A DNA stretch of 31,328 nt from Welwitschia mirabilis (GCA_051453625.1 JBOZIK010000001.1:219965977-219997304), one strand, 5' to 3'. Positions 1-11,556 are shown, numbered from the stretch's first letter. Made by a program: numbers and translations. Notes: a model not told the origin generated them from the sequence alone.

Positions 1-27
1 ATTTAATTATATAGAGAGGTTTTATAA

Positions 28-520
28 TTTAGATACTAGAGCGAGTTCGAATTTTTCAACTATAGAAGTTTCGGAGTATTACAATTTGGTATCAGAGTTT
101 TAAAGATAAAGATTTCCAACTATAAAAGTTTTGGATCACAGCATTAAGTTCATGAAGATTTTCTAACTGTTTAAAATTAGGACTTTACATTTTGGTATCA
201 GAGCATCGAGTTTGAAATATCTTCAACTATAGAAGTTTAGACCTTTACATTTTGGTATTAGAGCATTAAATTTGAAGATTCTCACTGGTAAAATTTTCAG
301 GCACTTACATTTTGATGTCAGAGCTACATAGAGTTTTGAAGTTTTACAACTTAGAAATTTTAGGTCATTTCATTTTGGTAACAGAGAATTAAATTTGAAG
401 ATTTTTAACTATCAGATTTTGGGGCATTACATTTTGGTATCAGAGCATCAAGTATGAATATTTTCAATGGTGTAAATTGTTGGACATTACATTTACACAT
501 AGCCTAATTTGAATCTTAGA
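28..520 (+). repeat. ~60-bp tandem array of retrotransposon PBS-like units
   Basis: About nine head-to-tail units. Each contains a version of TGGTATCAGAGC, the plant LTR-retrotransposon primer-binding site complementary to the 3' end of initiator Met-tRNA. Motif starts are near 28 (degenerate), 87, 132 (degenerate), 193, 253, 313, 376, 435 and 492 (degenerate). The usual spacing is 59-63 bp, with one 45-bp step. The motif is exact at 193 and 435. Before it runs a segment like 'ggacattacattt', which resembles the LTR end, and after it one like 'aagtttgaagatttt', which resembles the leader. The unit therefore appears to span the LTR/PBS/leader junction. The array lies directly upstream of a same-strand chromovirus-like pol remnant that lacks gag, protease and RT. 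The repetition is seen directly; its origin from a PBS junction is inferred. Confidence 0.75.
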
Positions 521-539
521 TAAAGACATTAGGTAAAGT

Positions 540-2065
540 TTCTATAAGATTATAATCTAATAGTGCATTATTATGTAGGAAAGGTAAAGGTAGTAACTAA
601 TACATTGGCTTAGAGGCATGTACTCTATAATTTGAGAGGGGATAGTGATTTGGAATGAATGATTTAAATGTAAGAGAATTTTTCTCTATGTAGAAAAGTT
701 AGAGAAATTATTTTGAAAGGATTTACAATACTAAAAGATGATACAATAGACTATTTAGAGAAGATTGTGGTACCTAATGTGGATAAGATTGAACATATAA
801 TATTTTAAGAATTTCATATAACTAGATATGCCACTAATCATGGAGTTAATAATCTTTATAAAAATGTTAATATTACTATTAATATTCAGGAATGAAATTA
901 GAAATAGTAATTATATAGTTAAGTGTATGACATGTCAAATAGTAAATATAAACCATATATACATAGTAGAATTCCCATGTTCCCATGATTTTTTAGAGTG
1001 GAAATAAAAAACAATAGTCATATATTTCATTATAAAGTTACTTAAAATTAAGAAATGATATGATTCTATTTTAATAGTTATGGATATTTTAAGTAGGATT
1101 GCACATTTTTACCTAGTGAAAATAATTGATATGGCTAAAAGAATTACAAGGAAATATGTTAGAAATATTACTACACTTTATTGAATTAATAAGGTAATAA
1201 TATTAGATAGATATAGTAAATTTACTTCTAGATTTTGAATAGCTTTTCATAATGAGATAGATACAAAACTACATTTAATTATTACATTTCATCCTAAAAT
1301 AGATGGATAGAAAGAATAAATAATTTATTAAAATACTTGTTAAGGTTATTTATTTTATATTTTGTATGTTTTTGGAAAATATCATTTATCATTAGTAGAG
1401 TTCACTTATAATAATAGTCATTAAGAGCTGATTGAATGTTCACCTTTTGAAGCATTATATGGGAGAGTATGTAGAACTATAATGTTTTGGTTTGATATAG
1501 AAAATAAACAACTATTAAGCCTTTTATCTACTTAGTAGTTAAAATAAAATATTAGATAGATCAAGAAGAGATTACATGTAGTAAAAGATAGATAGGTCAA
1601 ATATACCAATTGACACAGAAGGCAAGTAGAATTTCAAAAAGGAGATCATGTATTTCTTAAGTTTCCATTAATCAACAAATTTTTGAGATTTGTTAAGAAA
1701 GGTAAATTAATCCTAATATTTATAAGACCATATTAAATTACCAAGAGACTTAAACTTATGGCTTATGAGTTAGTTCTACTACCATAACTACTTATGTTGC
1801 ATGGCATATTCCATCTATTACTTCTATGAAAATCTATTTCAAATGGAACAAAGATTATTTTAGCTCAACATATAACCATTCTTCTAGATTATATTATAGA
1901 AGCTCAAGCAATAAAACTATTAGATTATAAAAAAAATGATGCCTAAAGGAGAAACAATTATTATATAATGTTTAATGGTCAAGCTAGGTAAAAGATGCGA
2001 TGACATGGGAGTCAAAGAGTGATGCAAAGAAAACTTAAGCTATTGGCAAGTTTCTAAGATAAAAC
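540..2065 (+). pseudogene. Decayed Ty3/gypsy chromovirus-like RNase H end, integrase and chromodomain-like tail
   Basis: This is the remnant of a retrotransposon polyprotein whose integrase would insert cDNA into chromosomes. Near 573-620 a frame reads YVGKVKVVTNTLA, matching the end of RNase H (family pattern GKxNxVADALSR). The zinc-binding region follows (EFHITRYA near 810, KCMTCQ near 930). The integrase core shows YDSILIVMDILSRIAHFLP near 1060-1115, LDRYSKFTSRF near 1210, FHPKIDG near 1290, and SPFEALYGR near 1440-1470. A GPF-like segment and HGIFH lie near 1690-1820, and TWESK near 2003 resembles a chromodomain. The DDE residues can still be recognised. There are many stops (TAG/TGA/TAA) and frame changes, so it is not functional. 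Gag, protease and RT are absent. The Met-type PBS units upstream suit this class. The clade (Tekay-like or another) is not settled. Confidence 0.85.
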
Positions 2066-2070
2066 CTCTT

Positions 2071-2085
2071 AAGGGGAAGAAAATT
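2071..2085 (+). other. Candidate polypurine tract before a 3' LTR
   Basis: The purine run aaggggaagaaaa lies directly after the chromodomain-like remnant, in the position where gypsy elements carry the plus-strand priming tract. A TG dinucleotide at 2090, the expected LTR start, follows after a few bases. Assignment is by position and composition only. Confidence 0.4.
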
Positions 2086-2089
2086 ATCA

Positions 2090-3430
2090 TGTCTAGATTT
2101 TTTAAGATTAGAAAACCTTCCTGATTAGTTAGATAAATAATTACATATTGAAAATTAACTAAGCTTAATATGTCTAATTGTTAATTGTTTAAAAATAATA
2201 AAAATAAATAATTGCATGCTTATCTATTTTAAGAAATCTATTTAAACATTAAATTATTACTATTTATTTAATTAATTAAAATGTTGGATTAATTATAAAA
2301 TTTATTATTATTTTTTCATGTTTTATATTGTTATGGTTTAAAATTATATTACTTGACTTACTTTTAGAAATTAACTAAAGTTTACTATAGATCTCTTTTA
2401 TTTACATATTCTTCATGAAATAGTAAATTATAATTGTTTTAAAGTGTTTACTCATGTTATTTACTTGATGTAATTAAATTTATTTAGCAATTTTATTATA
2501 TTATTATTTACACCTAGTATCCATGCTTAAAAATGTTGGGTTGTAAAAACCTAAACTATCCATAGGAACTTAATCTTTACTATTACTCTTTAGTTACAAA
2601 TACTTGAGTCCTTTAGCTATTAGAGGCATAAACGTATACCTTGTAATTGTGAGTGTGTTGAAGCCTTAAAAACTATTATTAGTATTTATGAACTTAGCTA
2701 TACAATAGGTATGATGTCAAATTCTTCTTGTATTACTTATATGACTTAAAAGTTCTTTTTGTATCTTGATGGTCTAAGTTCTCTTATGAGTAATAATTAT
2801 GTGTATGAAAACATATTTTAGCATCTTGCATAACTTTTCTAGTGCTATATAAAATGTATACTTATTGTGAATTCTTTTATATCATAGGTTTTGAGGTTTT
2901 CATATAAATTATAAAGTCTTCATGTATTTGTTGATGTTACTCTTAAATGAGCCTTATTACTAGGCTATTGTGAATTATCTTTGTGAATGCCTTATGTGTC
3001 AATCATTGATGTATGATTGTAATATGATAAATATAAAAACTAAAATCAGCCAGCATAATCAGTTATAGAGACTTCAAAGAATGAAACGCTCTATTGGAAG
3101 TTCGAAGGCCATGGGACTAGACTACTAGAGTGAACAAGAAGAAATGTGCATACTTTATATTATTGATACCCCTTCTGACAAGATGTAACTAAGTTACCAA
3201 AATCTATTATGGGATAACAATAAATGAAGATAATGTTAAATCAAAACTAAGGTCTTAGTGAAGTCTTTAGGTAATTTAGTTTTCATTACCTTTTATCCTT
3301 GAAAATCCTTTTTTTGTTCCATTTCTTATCTTAGGTCATACCGAAAACTATGATGAATGTACCTCACAACATACATGTATGTGCAGACCTATTGCAAAGG
3401 AGAATACTAAAAAGCATTAAAGGTCTAAAT
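2090..3430 (+). mobile_element. Possible 3' LTR of the chromovirus-like remnant (end unknown)
   Basis: The sequence starts TGTCTAGATTTTTTAAGATT directly after the candidate polypurine tract. This resembles chromovirus LTR starts in general form (TGT, then an A/T-rich stretch with 'aagattagaaaacc'). No coding frame is visible. I could not find a convincing terminal CA with a target-site duplication, nor a second copy in the window, because the 5' LTR would lie left of position 1. The right edge given is arbitrary: it is where a palindrome-bearing, less repetitive stretch (3370-3383, acatacatgtatgt) ends. Confidence 0.25.
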
Positions 3431-5190
3431 AAGGGTTGGGTATTATTTACATGTTTTTAATTTGGTTATTATATGATGAAAAGATTTGACATTGAATGTT
3501 ATAGTAGTTTACATTTGAAATACCTTGTGTGTGTTGAAGATATGTAATACTTTCTTTAGTTGATATGATGTTAGTCAAATTATTACAATCAATTTTATTT
3601 CTATCAAAAATAAATACTTTATAAATTTATTAACAATTACATATACTTGTGTCATTACATGTATTTTTATGAAATATACACTTGCATTAGTTGTTTTCTC
3701 TCCTTTTTATAGAAAGATATATTTGTGAAAATCATATATGTTTTACAACTTTAAATAGCAATGGTACATACCTTAAGTTATTAGTTGTTATTTTATAATA
3801 ACTTATAGACATTATAGTATCTTTTTTTTCTCTTTAGTTTAAAACTATTCTCAAGTATCAAATTAGGATAGGTAGCTAATTTCACTATGCATTAAGTGGG
3901 AAGTCTAAAGTTGAAAACCCTTATTTGCTATTTTATGCCCCCTTTTCCCAATAAAAAGAATTAATTACTTATAATTAATAAAATGTAGAGATAGAAAACT
4001 AGGGAGGCCTTCAAATTATTAATTTTACCTAGAATGTATCAAACACTGGCTTATTGACTAGTCATTACATGTTGTACTAAAATCATTATAGAGAATTATA
4101 AAGATTAACATAGGCTACATTTTTTTATCCTTGGTAATTACACTTTGTAGTCCACCTTCATTCTTAAAATTTTTAAACGGCAAGGGAATACAAATAATAT
4201 TCACATAGTTATTGCCCGTACAGTTTTTGTTTTATCTTTTTTTTATTATGTTAACTAGCTAATAAGTGGTTGTTCCATCCTTTCACATATTCTTAAGGTG
4301 CATGTTTGATAACTACTAATTGCTATTTCTTCCCTTCATCCTCACTATCCTCCAATAGCAAAAAGACATAGAGATAACTAATTTATTCATTACCTTTAGC
4401 TTTCTTAATAAAGGAGGCTTTTAAAATTAAAAATAGTCATTTTATTTTTCTTACACCCTTCCTTTACTTCATGGCACATGCGAAAATGAGTCGCATTATG
4501 GAATCTCATATCAATTGATTCCACTCTTCTTACCAACATGCTCCATTAAATGTTTAATTCTTCATTACACACATCCTTTACATGTCCCAATCACCAAATT
4601 CTAATCATCTACTCTATTCTCATTTGATAGTTCATGATTCCATTAGACACCAACCCCACTTTCCTTTAGTCATACATCAACTACCTATCTCCTCAATCTA
4701 TGTGTTATCTCTCTCCTCTCTTTTGCATATGATAGTAACAACTAGTTGTTCATAGCAGCTCTTCTCCTATCCTTCTCCACTAACTAATTTATTAATGTTC
4801 TTTTCTTATTTTTTAAGTATATGCAAACACATTAGCTAATACCCATCTTGCCTCCACCTTATCAATCCCAGACGTTTTACTTAGACTAAGTACAATCCTT
4901 ATTATTAAGAACTAAACAAGGTGGCCTTAAGATTTAACCTTTGAGAAAGATTATTAATAGTGCCCTTCTATAAAAATAGCCACTATTCCTCTACCACTAT
5001 TATACTACAATTGAGGCCCCTCCTTATCCTAAACTTAACTAGCCTACATAGTTAATAAAGACAACATATATTAGACATAGTCTCTACAAACGTGTAGTAT
5101 CAGAAAATTAAAAGTAATTACAACTGATTTATTTAAATACTTGGGTAATGTGATTGATAATAATAGTTACGTACTAGTGTTCCTGATATT
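3431..5190. other. AT-rich intergenic DNA, no gene recognised
   Basis: No reading frame of useful length or with a family motif was seen on either strand. Positions 4440-4860 are relatively pyrimidine-rich on the plus strand (many CTC, TCC and CACC runs). That is compatible with an LTR or UTR segment of an unidentified element, but nothing here decides it. Confidence 0.5.
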
Positions 5191-5194
5191 AACT

Positions 5195-5315
5195 CTAGCT
5201 ACTACTATAGCTTAAGTGATTATTGTAGTCTAGGTAAGAGATTACATAAAAGGTCTAGTATTCGAGTCCTCACCATGACATTTTATTGTGGTTCCTTAAC
5301 TATTCCTTAAATACA
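5195..5315 (+). mobile_element. tRNA-derived SINE-like head (A and B box)
   Basis: A box-like TAGCTTAAGTGAT at 5208-5220 is followed about 40 bp later by B box-like TATTCGAGTCC at 5259-5269, inside 'ggtctagtattcgagtcctcacc'. This is the internal RNA polymerase III promoter arrangement of tRNAs and plant SINEs. The flanks do not fold into a clear acceptor stem, so a working tRNA is unlikely. An A/T-rich stretch with 'attccttaaatacattttt' follows and may be the 3' body. No target-site duplication was established. Confidence 0.5.
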
Positions 5316-5329
5316 TTTTTAGAAAACCA

Positions 5330-6985
5330 TATTTATCCTAGGTAATACATCTCTTAGAAAACTTAAAATTTTTGAATTATATGAGCTCTAGTTATTTTTC
5401 CTAATCATTTAAATGTATTAGTTAGTCAATTTTATGTAAGAGTCAAGTGATTTATTAAAATATGTGTTCTTGCTCTTTATAAATATGTCTATTTTAAAAT
5501 ATTTATATACATGTTTTACTAAATTATTAGATCCACTAATATTTTCTAGGTATGGATGACATTTGATACCAAATTAAAGTTATATGCTAGATTTGGAGTA
5601 TTATTTATTAATAAGTGCTAAATTTTTTAGGAGAATAATTATGTTGTACTTATTTATGTTTAGATGAATTGAGCATATAATTGTAAATATTATAGTTAAT
5701 TGATAAACTAAGATAGAAACGAGGCATAGTTCTAAGCATCTATCATGATCATAATAACAATGGCATAATCTTAATAATAATAGGTTTTTATTGTACTTAA
5801 TTTGAAAAAATGATGTGAAGCATTCATTTAAACATAAGCATAATAACTAATCTCATTCACCACATAAGTCTTGGTGAAGTATCCAAGTTACCTTAGCTCT
5901 TATAGTCCACTTCACATGCATGAAAAGTAGGAAATCATTTTGAATAAGATTAAAGAATAGTAAACTATAAGCTAATCTATCCACATGAAGAATCCCTTAG
6001 AAATTCATAAAAGCTTAACATGATTTAATCTAAAACAAGCATTACATGTATGTAATAGAATTTACACTTGAAATTAAGAAACTAAATTTAAAAAACTATA
6101 GTACTTGATTTTAAAAATAGTGAAAAATGTAAACCTACATAAGTGAAATACTTAGGCCATGGCTTGATATATCATGCTAGACTCAAGAACTAACTTATTC
6201 CTAAAGGAAAATACTCAAAGTAAAAAATAGCCAAAGTTCTTCTCAATTTTAAAATATCAACCATAGATAGTATATAATAAGATGCTGCAAAACAAGTTTC
6301 AAGAATCCATTTATGACCCAAAAATTAGGGTTATCATAAGTTACAAAATGTGAAGATCATCTAAAGTTGTGTACTTAAACTAGTATTGCCATTAACTCCT
6401 GCTAGTAAAATTAACTTTTTAAGGATTTTTCCTATCATATTCTAGATAATGCTTCAGAATCCTAGTAAATACCTAAAAAGTTAAATGGTAAACAAAAAAT
6501 GCTAGTTTTCTTAATTACTTTAACAACATGAGAATAAGAACTTTCTTAAGCTAAACTAGCCTTAATTACTTATAATAAATATTAATTTTTAGATGCTATC
6601 ACACCTTGTAACCAATCTACTACTAACCTCTTAGTAAGAATATGTGAAATTTTTGTAACATTAAAAACTTATGGGTTGAAAGTATTTAAGTATTAGATAA
6701 ATGTGATGAAAAAGTTGGAAACATTTTCCAATTTTAAGACTAATTTCACTTAAAGTAGATAGATAAAATGTGAAAGATAAGAATTCTAAGTGAAATTCCC
6801 ACTTAACCTAAATAAATTTAATTGTTTTCTTAAAGTTAATGATATGGAAATAGAAATACATATGAGAACAAAATTGTGCAAAAACTTAAGATGCATAGGA
6901 TAATAAAAGGAAGGCATTTAATTAAATTTGAAAAATCATAAGATCAAATAAGAGTTATTTAATCTAAAAAAATGAAAAAAAATGT
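5330..6985. other. AT-rich intergenic DNA, no gene recognised
   Basis: Both strands were read without finding a family motif, LTR boundary or structured repeat. Stops are frequent in all frames. It is probably old, unrecognisable transposon sequence like its surroundings, but that is inference. Confidence 0.5.
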
Positions 6986-6989
6986 GAGA

Positions 6990-8190
6990 AGAAAGTATAA
7001 AATGAATTGTAGCAAAGATTCTAACTAATTAATCTTCAATGAAAAATTAGTTTTTCAATATTCTTGTCTATCTTTTTTTCCTTTGGATGTCTATTTTTTT
7101 CTTTGATAATATTCTTCATCTTACTTTAAAGCTTCTTCATCTAATTCATTTGAGTTTTTAATAATTGTTCTATAAATGTATCACTTGATGTAGAAGAATA
7201 ACAAAGAGGATGAGAAGGGAAAGGAGAAGAAGGTACATGAGAAGTTTTTCCAATGGGTTATTTATCATTCCTTCTAGGAATAGAAAAATAATATGAAGAA
7301 GAAGGGACTTGAGAAGGATTTCTTTTACATGTTATTCTTCTTAGAGTTCTCTTATAATCCAATATTCATTCTTATACTTCTTGATTTGAGTAATCATTAT
7401 GGGGGTAATAAAGTTTATGTATGTCCTCGCCTAATCATCACATTTGATGGTTGAAGAGAGAATAATATACATTAAATATATTAATTAATCATATTACCTA
7501 CATGAGTAAGTATGAGCCTAAATAATAATTTGGTTATGTTAGAATTTTTACTATCTTGAATGATTCTAATCATGTATAACCGACTACTATATGCACTAGT
7601 GACATTGAAGATAAGTAAGATGTTTTTAATAATGAATCTAAAGAGGGCAAGTTGGTTTTTACAAAGGTGTTTTCAAGGTAAGCAACCCTCTCTATTTGGA
7701 ACATATTTAACATTTAAGGCTTTACAAGAAGCACTGAGCATTCTAGTAAGTAAGAAGTGTAGATCATCATGGTAACTTACTTTAAAGATACTCTCTAAAT
7801 ATTCTAAAGTGATAACAACAGAAGTTTTATGAACATAATAATAAATTATTGAAAACTCCTCATAAATTGAGTGGCTACAGGTGCTACATGGCTATCGTCA
7901 ACTCATGTCATGAGATGTTTAGTTAAGTTCCTTAATGAGCAAAACCCTCATTTTTGTATGTTGTGATGTATGAAGTATTAGAGTCACATCCTGTGAGTTT
8001 TTTCACTTGTAGTGCCAACTCTCTCGAAATCCATTATTCTCTGATTACAATTTTTTTTCTAGAATTTAAGGACTTCTTCATGCTATTAGTATGTACCTTC
8101 TTTGTTTAAGAGATATTGCTAATTTTGAGACTTCATCTTGACCAGACAATATAATGCATAGAGGGAAATAAAGAATGGGAAGATGTTTTT
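6990..8190 (-). pseudogene. Decayed plant transposon-protein-like remnant (diverged copy)
   Basis: Read from 8190 downward, the minus strand gives interrupted segments. One near 7780-7840 reads ITLEYLESIFKVSYHDDLHF. Next comes a stretch near 7700 to 7510 including LALFRFIIKNILLIFNVTS and SRLYMIRIIQDSKN...LFRLILTHVG. Its hydrophobic spacing parallels the better preserved family member at 30290-31130, where LHLVFTYNFLPLVC is followed by YLMYLIGTEYF and LLYSMLITSIF. A Ser/Pro-rich tail (PSQVPSSSYYFSIPRRN, near 7290) and a Lys/Glu-rich possible coiled coil (near 7170-7070) follow. Several stops interrupt it. The plus-strand frame at 7560-7775 is its antisense shadow. Family assignment rests on pattern similarity only; the function of the family is unknown to me beyond its link with plant mobile elements. 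Confidence 0.35.
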
Positions 8191-8602
8191 TTCAAAGAAA
8201 CATTCCTATATTCCACTGATGATTTTCTATAATATATAAAAATGAATAAAGAAAAAAAAGAAAAGATTAAGAAAGAGAAGAGAAAAATAAATAAGATGAG
8301 GTTAGTAGGAAGAAATAAAATAAAAAATGAAGATAACTAGATTATGTTTAATTTCTAAAATAAAAACTAATTTAACAAAGATCTAGAATGACAAAAAAAA
8401 TTAAATAAAATCTATAAGAAAAATTACTAATCAAAATTATAAAAATAGATGATAGCATCAATGATATCAGGTAATGGCATTAGTTAAATGGACTCAAGCT
8501 TATAACAAATAAAAAGCAAGATTATGAAGAATGCAAGGATCTTATCAGCAAGATGAATTCATGAATTTGAGGCATAGTTTATATAGAAATAAGATGAAAT
8601 TC

Positions 8603-8635
8603 TAGCCATTGATCATTTGCTCTCATCAATGGCTA
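8603..8635. repeat. Perfect 11-bp inverted repeat (hairpin)
   Basis: tagccattgat (8603-8613) and atcaatggcta (8625-8635) are exact reverse complements around an 11-base loop. Nothing marks it as a terminator or a MITE end, so its role is unknown. Confidence 0.8.
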
Positions 8636-9130
8636 ACATTAATTTGGCCTAGATTGAGACATGAATAGAGAGGTTATATAATAAAAAATACAAGTGTGAT
8701 TTTTAGTGTGTTTTTTTATAAAGTGATTTATGCAATGTAAAGGCTTGAAATGGTCAATGTGACAAGGAAATGAATTAGATGGTAATGGTAATGATAAATA
8801 TACTATGCATCATATGAATCATAGAGATATATAAGAAAAAAAATCTTATGATGTAAGTTTTTTTTATTTTTATTTAATTTGATGGAACTGTTACTAAGAC
8901 AAAGCAAATAGTTGATAAGTAAGCTAATAATATTCAAGAGTAGTAAAAAGAGATCCAAGTTACAAATTACTAAATAAATCTTATCAAATGATCTCTCTTA
9001 TTCCATCTTAATTTATTTTAAATTCCTTTTTACATTCATGAGTAAGTATTTCCAGCATATGACCATTTTGATCATTCAATGTTATGACATCTTATTCTAA
9101 TAGCTTTAACATGTTATTTATAAAAACTTA

Positions 9131-9236
9131 GTGTTACTATGCTAGTGAGTGTCTATAGCTCTAATGTAGTTTAATGTGCTATAAACAAATTATTAGAGCT
9201 ACATTACTATGAGGTGTTCATAGCCCCTAATGTATT
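9131..9236. repeat. Imperfect direct repeat, two copies
   Basis: 'gttactatgctagtgagtg' followed by 'tctatagctctaatgta' (ending 9168) recurs as 'cattactatgaggtgttcat' and 'agcccctaatgta' (ending 9234), about 66-70 bp downstream. The copies differ by small indels and substitutions. It is probably a local duplication in old repeat DNA. Confidence 0.5.
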
Positions 9237-9429
9237 AACTAAAACTACTAATGATGATTTAAAACAATGTACTTAAGAATCCAAGAATTTTTTTGAGAAT
9301 TATTCTTAAGCACAATAGGGTCATTATCTCTTTAGCCTAATTTACAACTAATCTTATCTAATTAAAATGCTTGAAATTAAATCACAACAAAAAAAGTAAT
9401 AAGAAACTTAATAAATATAATATTCTCTT

Positions 9430-10026
9430 TTAAAAAATATACCAAAACTTTAAAAACATAAAGATATCTTTATTACTATTTTCTTGAAAGAGGCCCTTAC
9501 CAGGATCATTGAGTTTTAAGAACTTATAAGAAGATAGAAGAGGTAGATGATTTAATAGTTTTATAAACTTATACAAAGGAAGAAGTAATGAGTAAGTAAT
9601 TATGTTGAATAGATAATGATCTTTAGAACTTTTGTATAAAAACGACACCACCATTAGGTGGCTGATATTTTATTGAATATGGACCTATTTATATTGAAAT
9701 TAACGTGCTAGGGAAAAAGTACAAATTTACTAAAACAAGATCAAATCTCTTTTATAATATGGTTTATCACTATATATTATAAGAGTAAGTTTAGAATTAT
9801 GAAGAAAATGATCAAGAGATGTTCCATACATAGAATAGTCATCCCTAAAGGATTTCATATAAGAATCCAAAATTTGGGATTTAAGAATAGTTTTAAAATT
9901 ATTATTAAGTTGAATATGATAAATGAGACTATTAGGATTAATACTTCTAATATCCAAATGCTTTGTTAATAGAACTAAAAAGGTATTCTCTTGATATGGG
10001 AATAAGGTTAATCTAATAATCATCAA
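9430..10026 (-). pseudogene. Two adjacent minus-strand frames of unknown origin
   Basis: A 98-codon frame (10026-9730) and a 74-codon frame (9654-9430) lie in series on the minus strand, separated by stops. That is longer than expected by chance in such AT-rich DNA, and the pair may be one broken gene. The end of the first reads LDHFLHNSKLTLIIYSDK, which loosely resembles the RNase H start of copia pol (family pattern LxLxxYSDADW). No further copia motif (such as SSTEAEY) follows, so I do not assign it. The segment lies just beyond the LTR candidate of the Athila-like element A. It could also be leftover sequence of a host or organellar gene that I do not recognise. Confidence 0.2.
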
Positions 10027-10539
10027 AGAAAGGATTTTTACCTAAAAAGAAATACTTAATATTACTAAAGAGTAGTTTTAACTTGACAGAAAACTTATGG
10101 TTCAAGTTAATTATTGAATCATGCTCTAGAAAAGAAGATAAAATAAAAATGTTTTATGTATGAGATCATTCAAGGTTAAAAGATTCACTTTCTAGCATGT
10201 CAACATGTTTCCAACCATCATCATTGAAGGGTGTTTTATATTACTAAAGACATTTAGTTTAATACTCATGTTCCCAAAAATATTTTCATAATACCATTCC
10301 TATAGTGGATTAAGGCATTTAAGATTGCAAGAAAGGGTTTACATAAGATTATAAGAATTGTGTAATTAACTATGCTTTCCATCTTCTAAACTAAAAAGTC
10401 CATAGGAAGGTAGTAGTTATCCATCTAAACTATAATATCTTATATTACCCTATTGCGATGTGTATTTGTGTTTCTAATTCCAATATTCTAAAGATTAAAT
10501 TTAACTTGCAACATCTGAAAATCTAATATTCTAATTAAA

Positions 10540-11556
10540 AACAATACACATTTGTATAATGGGATGAACCCAAATGTCATACACTTAGAGAAGACTTCTA
10601 AAAAAGAATTAGAACATTGATTTCATAAAGAAAAGGATGATATATTTTTGAAATTTTACTTTAATGAAAATAAAATTAAATAATGCAAGGATGAATATGG
10701 AATGTAATGCAATGGAATGAAATGAAATCCAATGTAATGAATGCAATTATAATGTAATGAATTAATTAAACTTCTAATCTATTATTACTTAGATTGGTCC
10801 TTATAACCTATTTTAATTTTAAATTTATGTCACTTAAATTGAAATTAAGATAAGCTATAAGAAAGAATAAGAAAACATCTAGAAAGATTTCAATTTAATT
10901 AATACTTTTATTAATGAAATTAAATAACATCTAGTTACAATAATAACTCCTCAATGGAAGATTCTCTGCCTAACACTAAGGTGATTCTTCTTATAAGTAG
11001 GATGGTTCTCCTTGTCTCCAACAATCTCCAATTGTCATAAAAAATGTAGATAACAAAGGATGTTTTTGAATAGAATATAAAAGGATCTATTTATAAGTTG
11101 GGATAGGTTGCTAAAGGGTGTAAAATGAAGTGGTATGAGTTAGATCCACCCTTTTATAACAATTTAATTAAGTTCACAAATTATTTTTACCATTGTTCAT
11201 TAAGTCATCCTCATGAAAAAGAGGACAATACCCTATGTGTCAACTATTGTTTAGCATGTATCAAAAATACTGATTGACATCCCAATCGTCATCCCTATGA
11301 TAAAGAGGATGATCATACTTTTCTGACTGTTGTCCACTTTATCATCCCTATGACATGGAGAACAACCAATATATCTTCATCACATTACTTTAATTCATCA
11401 TTATCCAAAAATGGCTTTTTATTTGAGAAATTATTGCATCTTTTAACCTATATGAAATATTTGTATAATTTGCATAAATCTCTAGAAAAACCTATCACTA
11501 GGACCTAAAAATGTACTTCATAAGTGTATTAAATAGTTCAAGTTGGCATCATATCA
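10540..11556 (-). mobile_element. Athila-type LTR candidate A (3' LTR of element A)
   Basis: About 1.0 kb of non-coding DNA aligns by eye with LTR candidate B (15812-17524) along its whole length. Shared landmarks in plus-strand order are a 'cacat' start with 'aaatgtcat' soon after, an AATG-rich stretch, 'cctcaatggaa' followed by 'gcctaacac' (about 10953-10978), repeated 'catcc(c)tatga' motifs, and a 'catcatatcatag' end. In the element's own orientation it begins TGATATGATGCC right after a purine tract (GTGGAGGG). It ends near a ...ACAAATGTGTATTG sequence, close to a degenerate GGGTTC-type motif typical of Athila LTR ends. Exact termini and a target-site duplication were not proved. Beyond the end, homology to the other copy continues faintly to about 10415. 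Confidence 0.45.
10697..10762. repeat. AATG-rich degenerate microsatellite
   Basis: A run of overlapping 'ggaatg', 'gtaatg', 'gcaatg' and 'gaaatg' steps. Similar but shorter runs occur at matching places in LTR candidate B (about 15949-15985 and 16115-16152). It therefore belongs to the LTR family rather than being a separate insertion. Confidence 0.6.

Larger units (their letters stand above)
8200..9425. other. AT-rich intergenic DNA with small repeats only
   Basis: No coding remnant was recognised. Positions 8225-8300 are an A/G-rich low-complexity run. The only local structures found are the hairpin at 8603-8635 and the imperfect direct repeat at 9131-9236, listed separately. Confidence 0.5.

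Noticed and set aside
28-520. CRISPR-like array of regular repeats
   Set aside because: The repeats are degenerate along the whole unit with no unique spacers, and the setting is plant retrotransposon DNA.
7560-7775. 71-codon plus-strand frame as a gene
   Set aside because: It lies antisense to the minus-strand transposon-protein remnant, which has the recognisable pattern.
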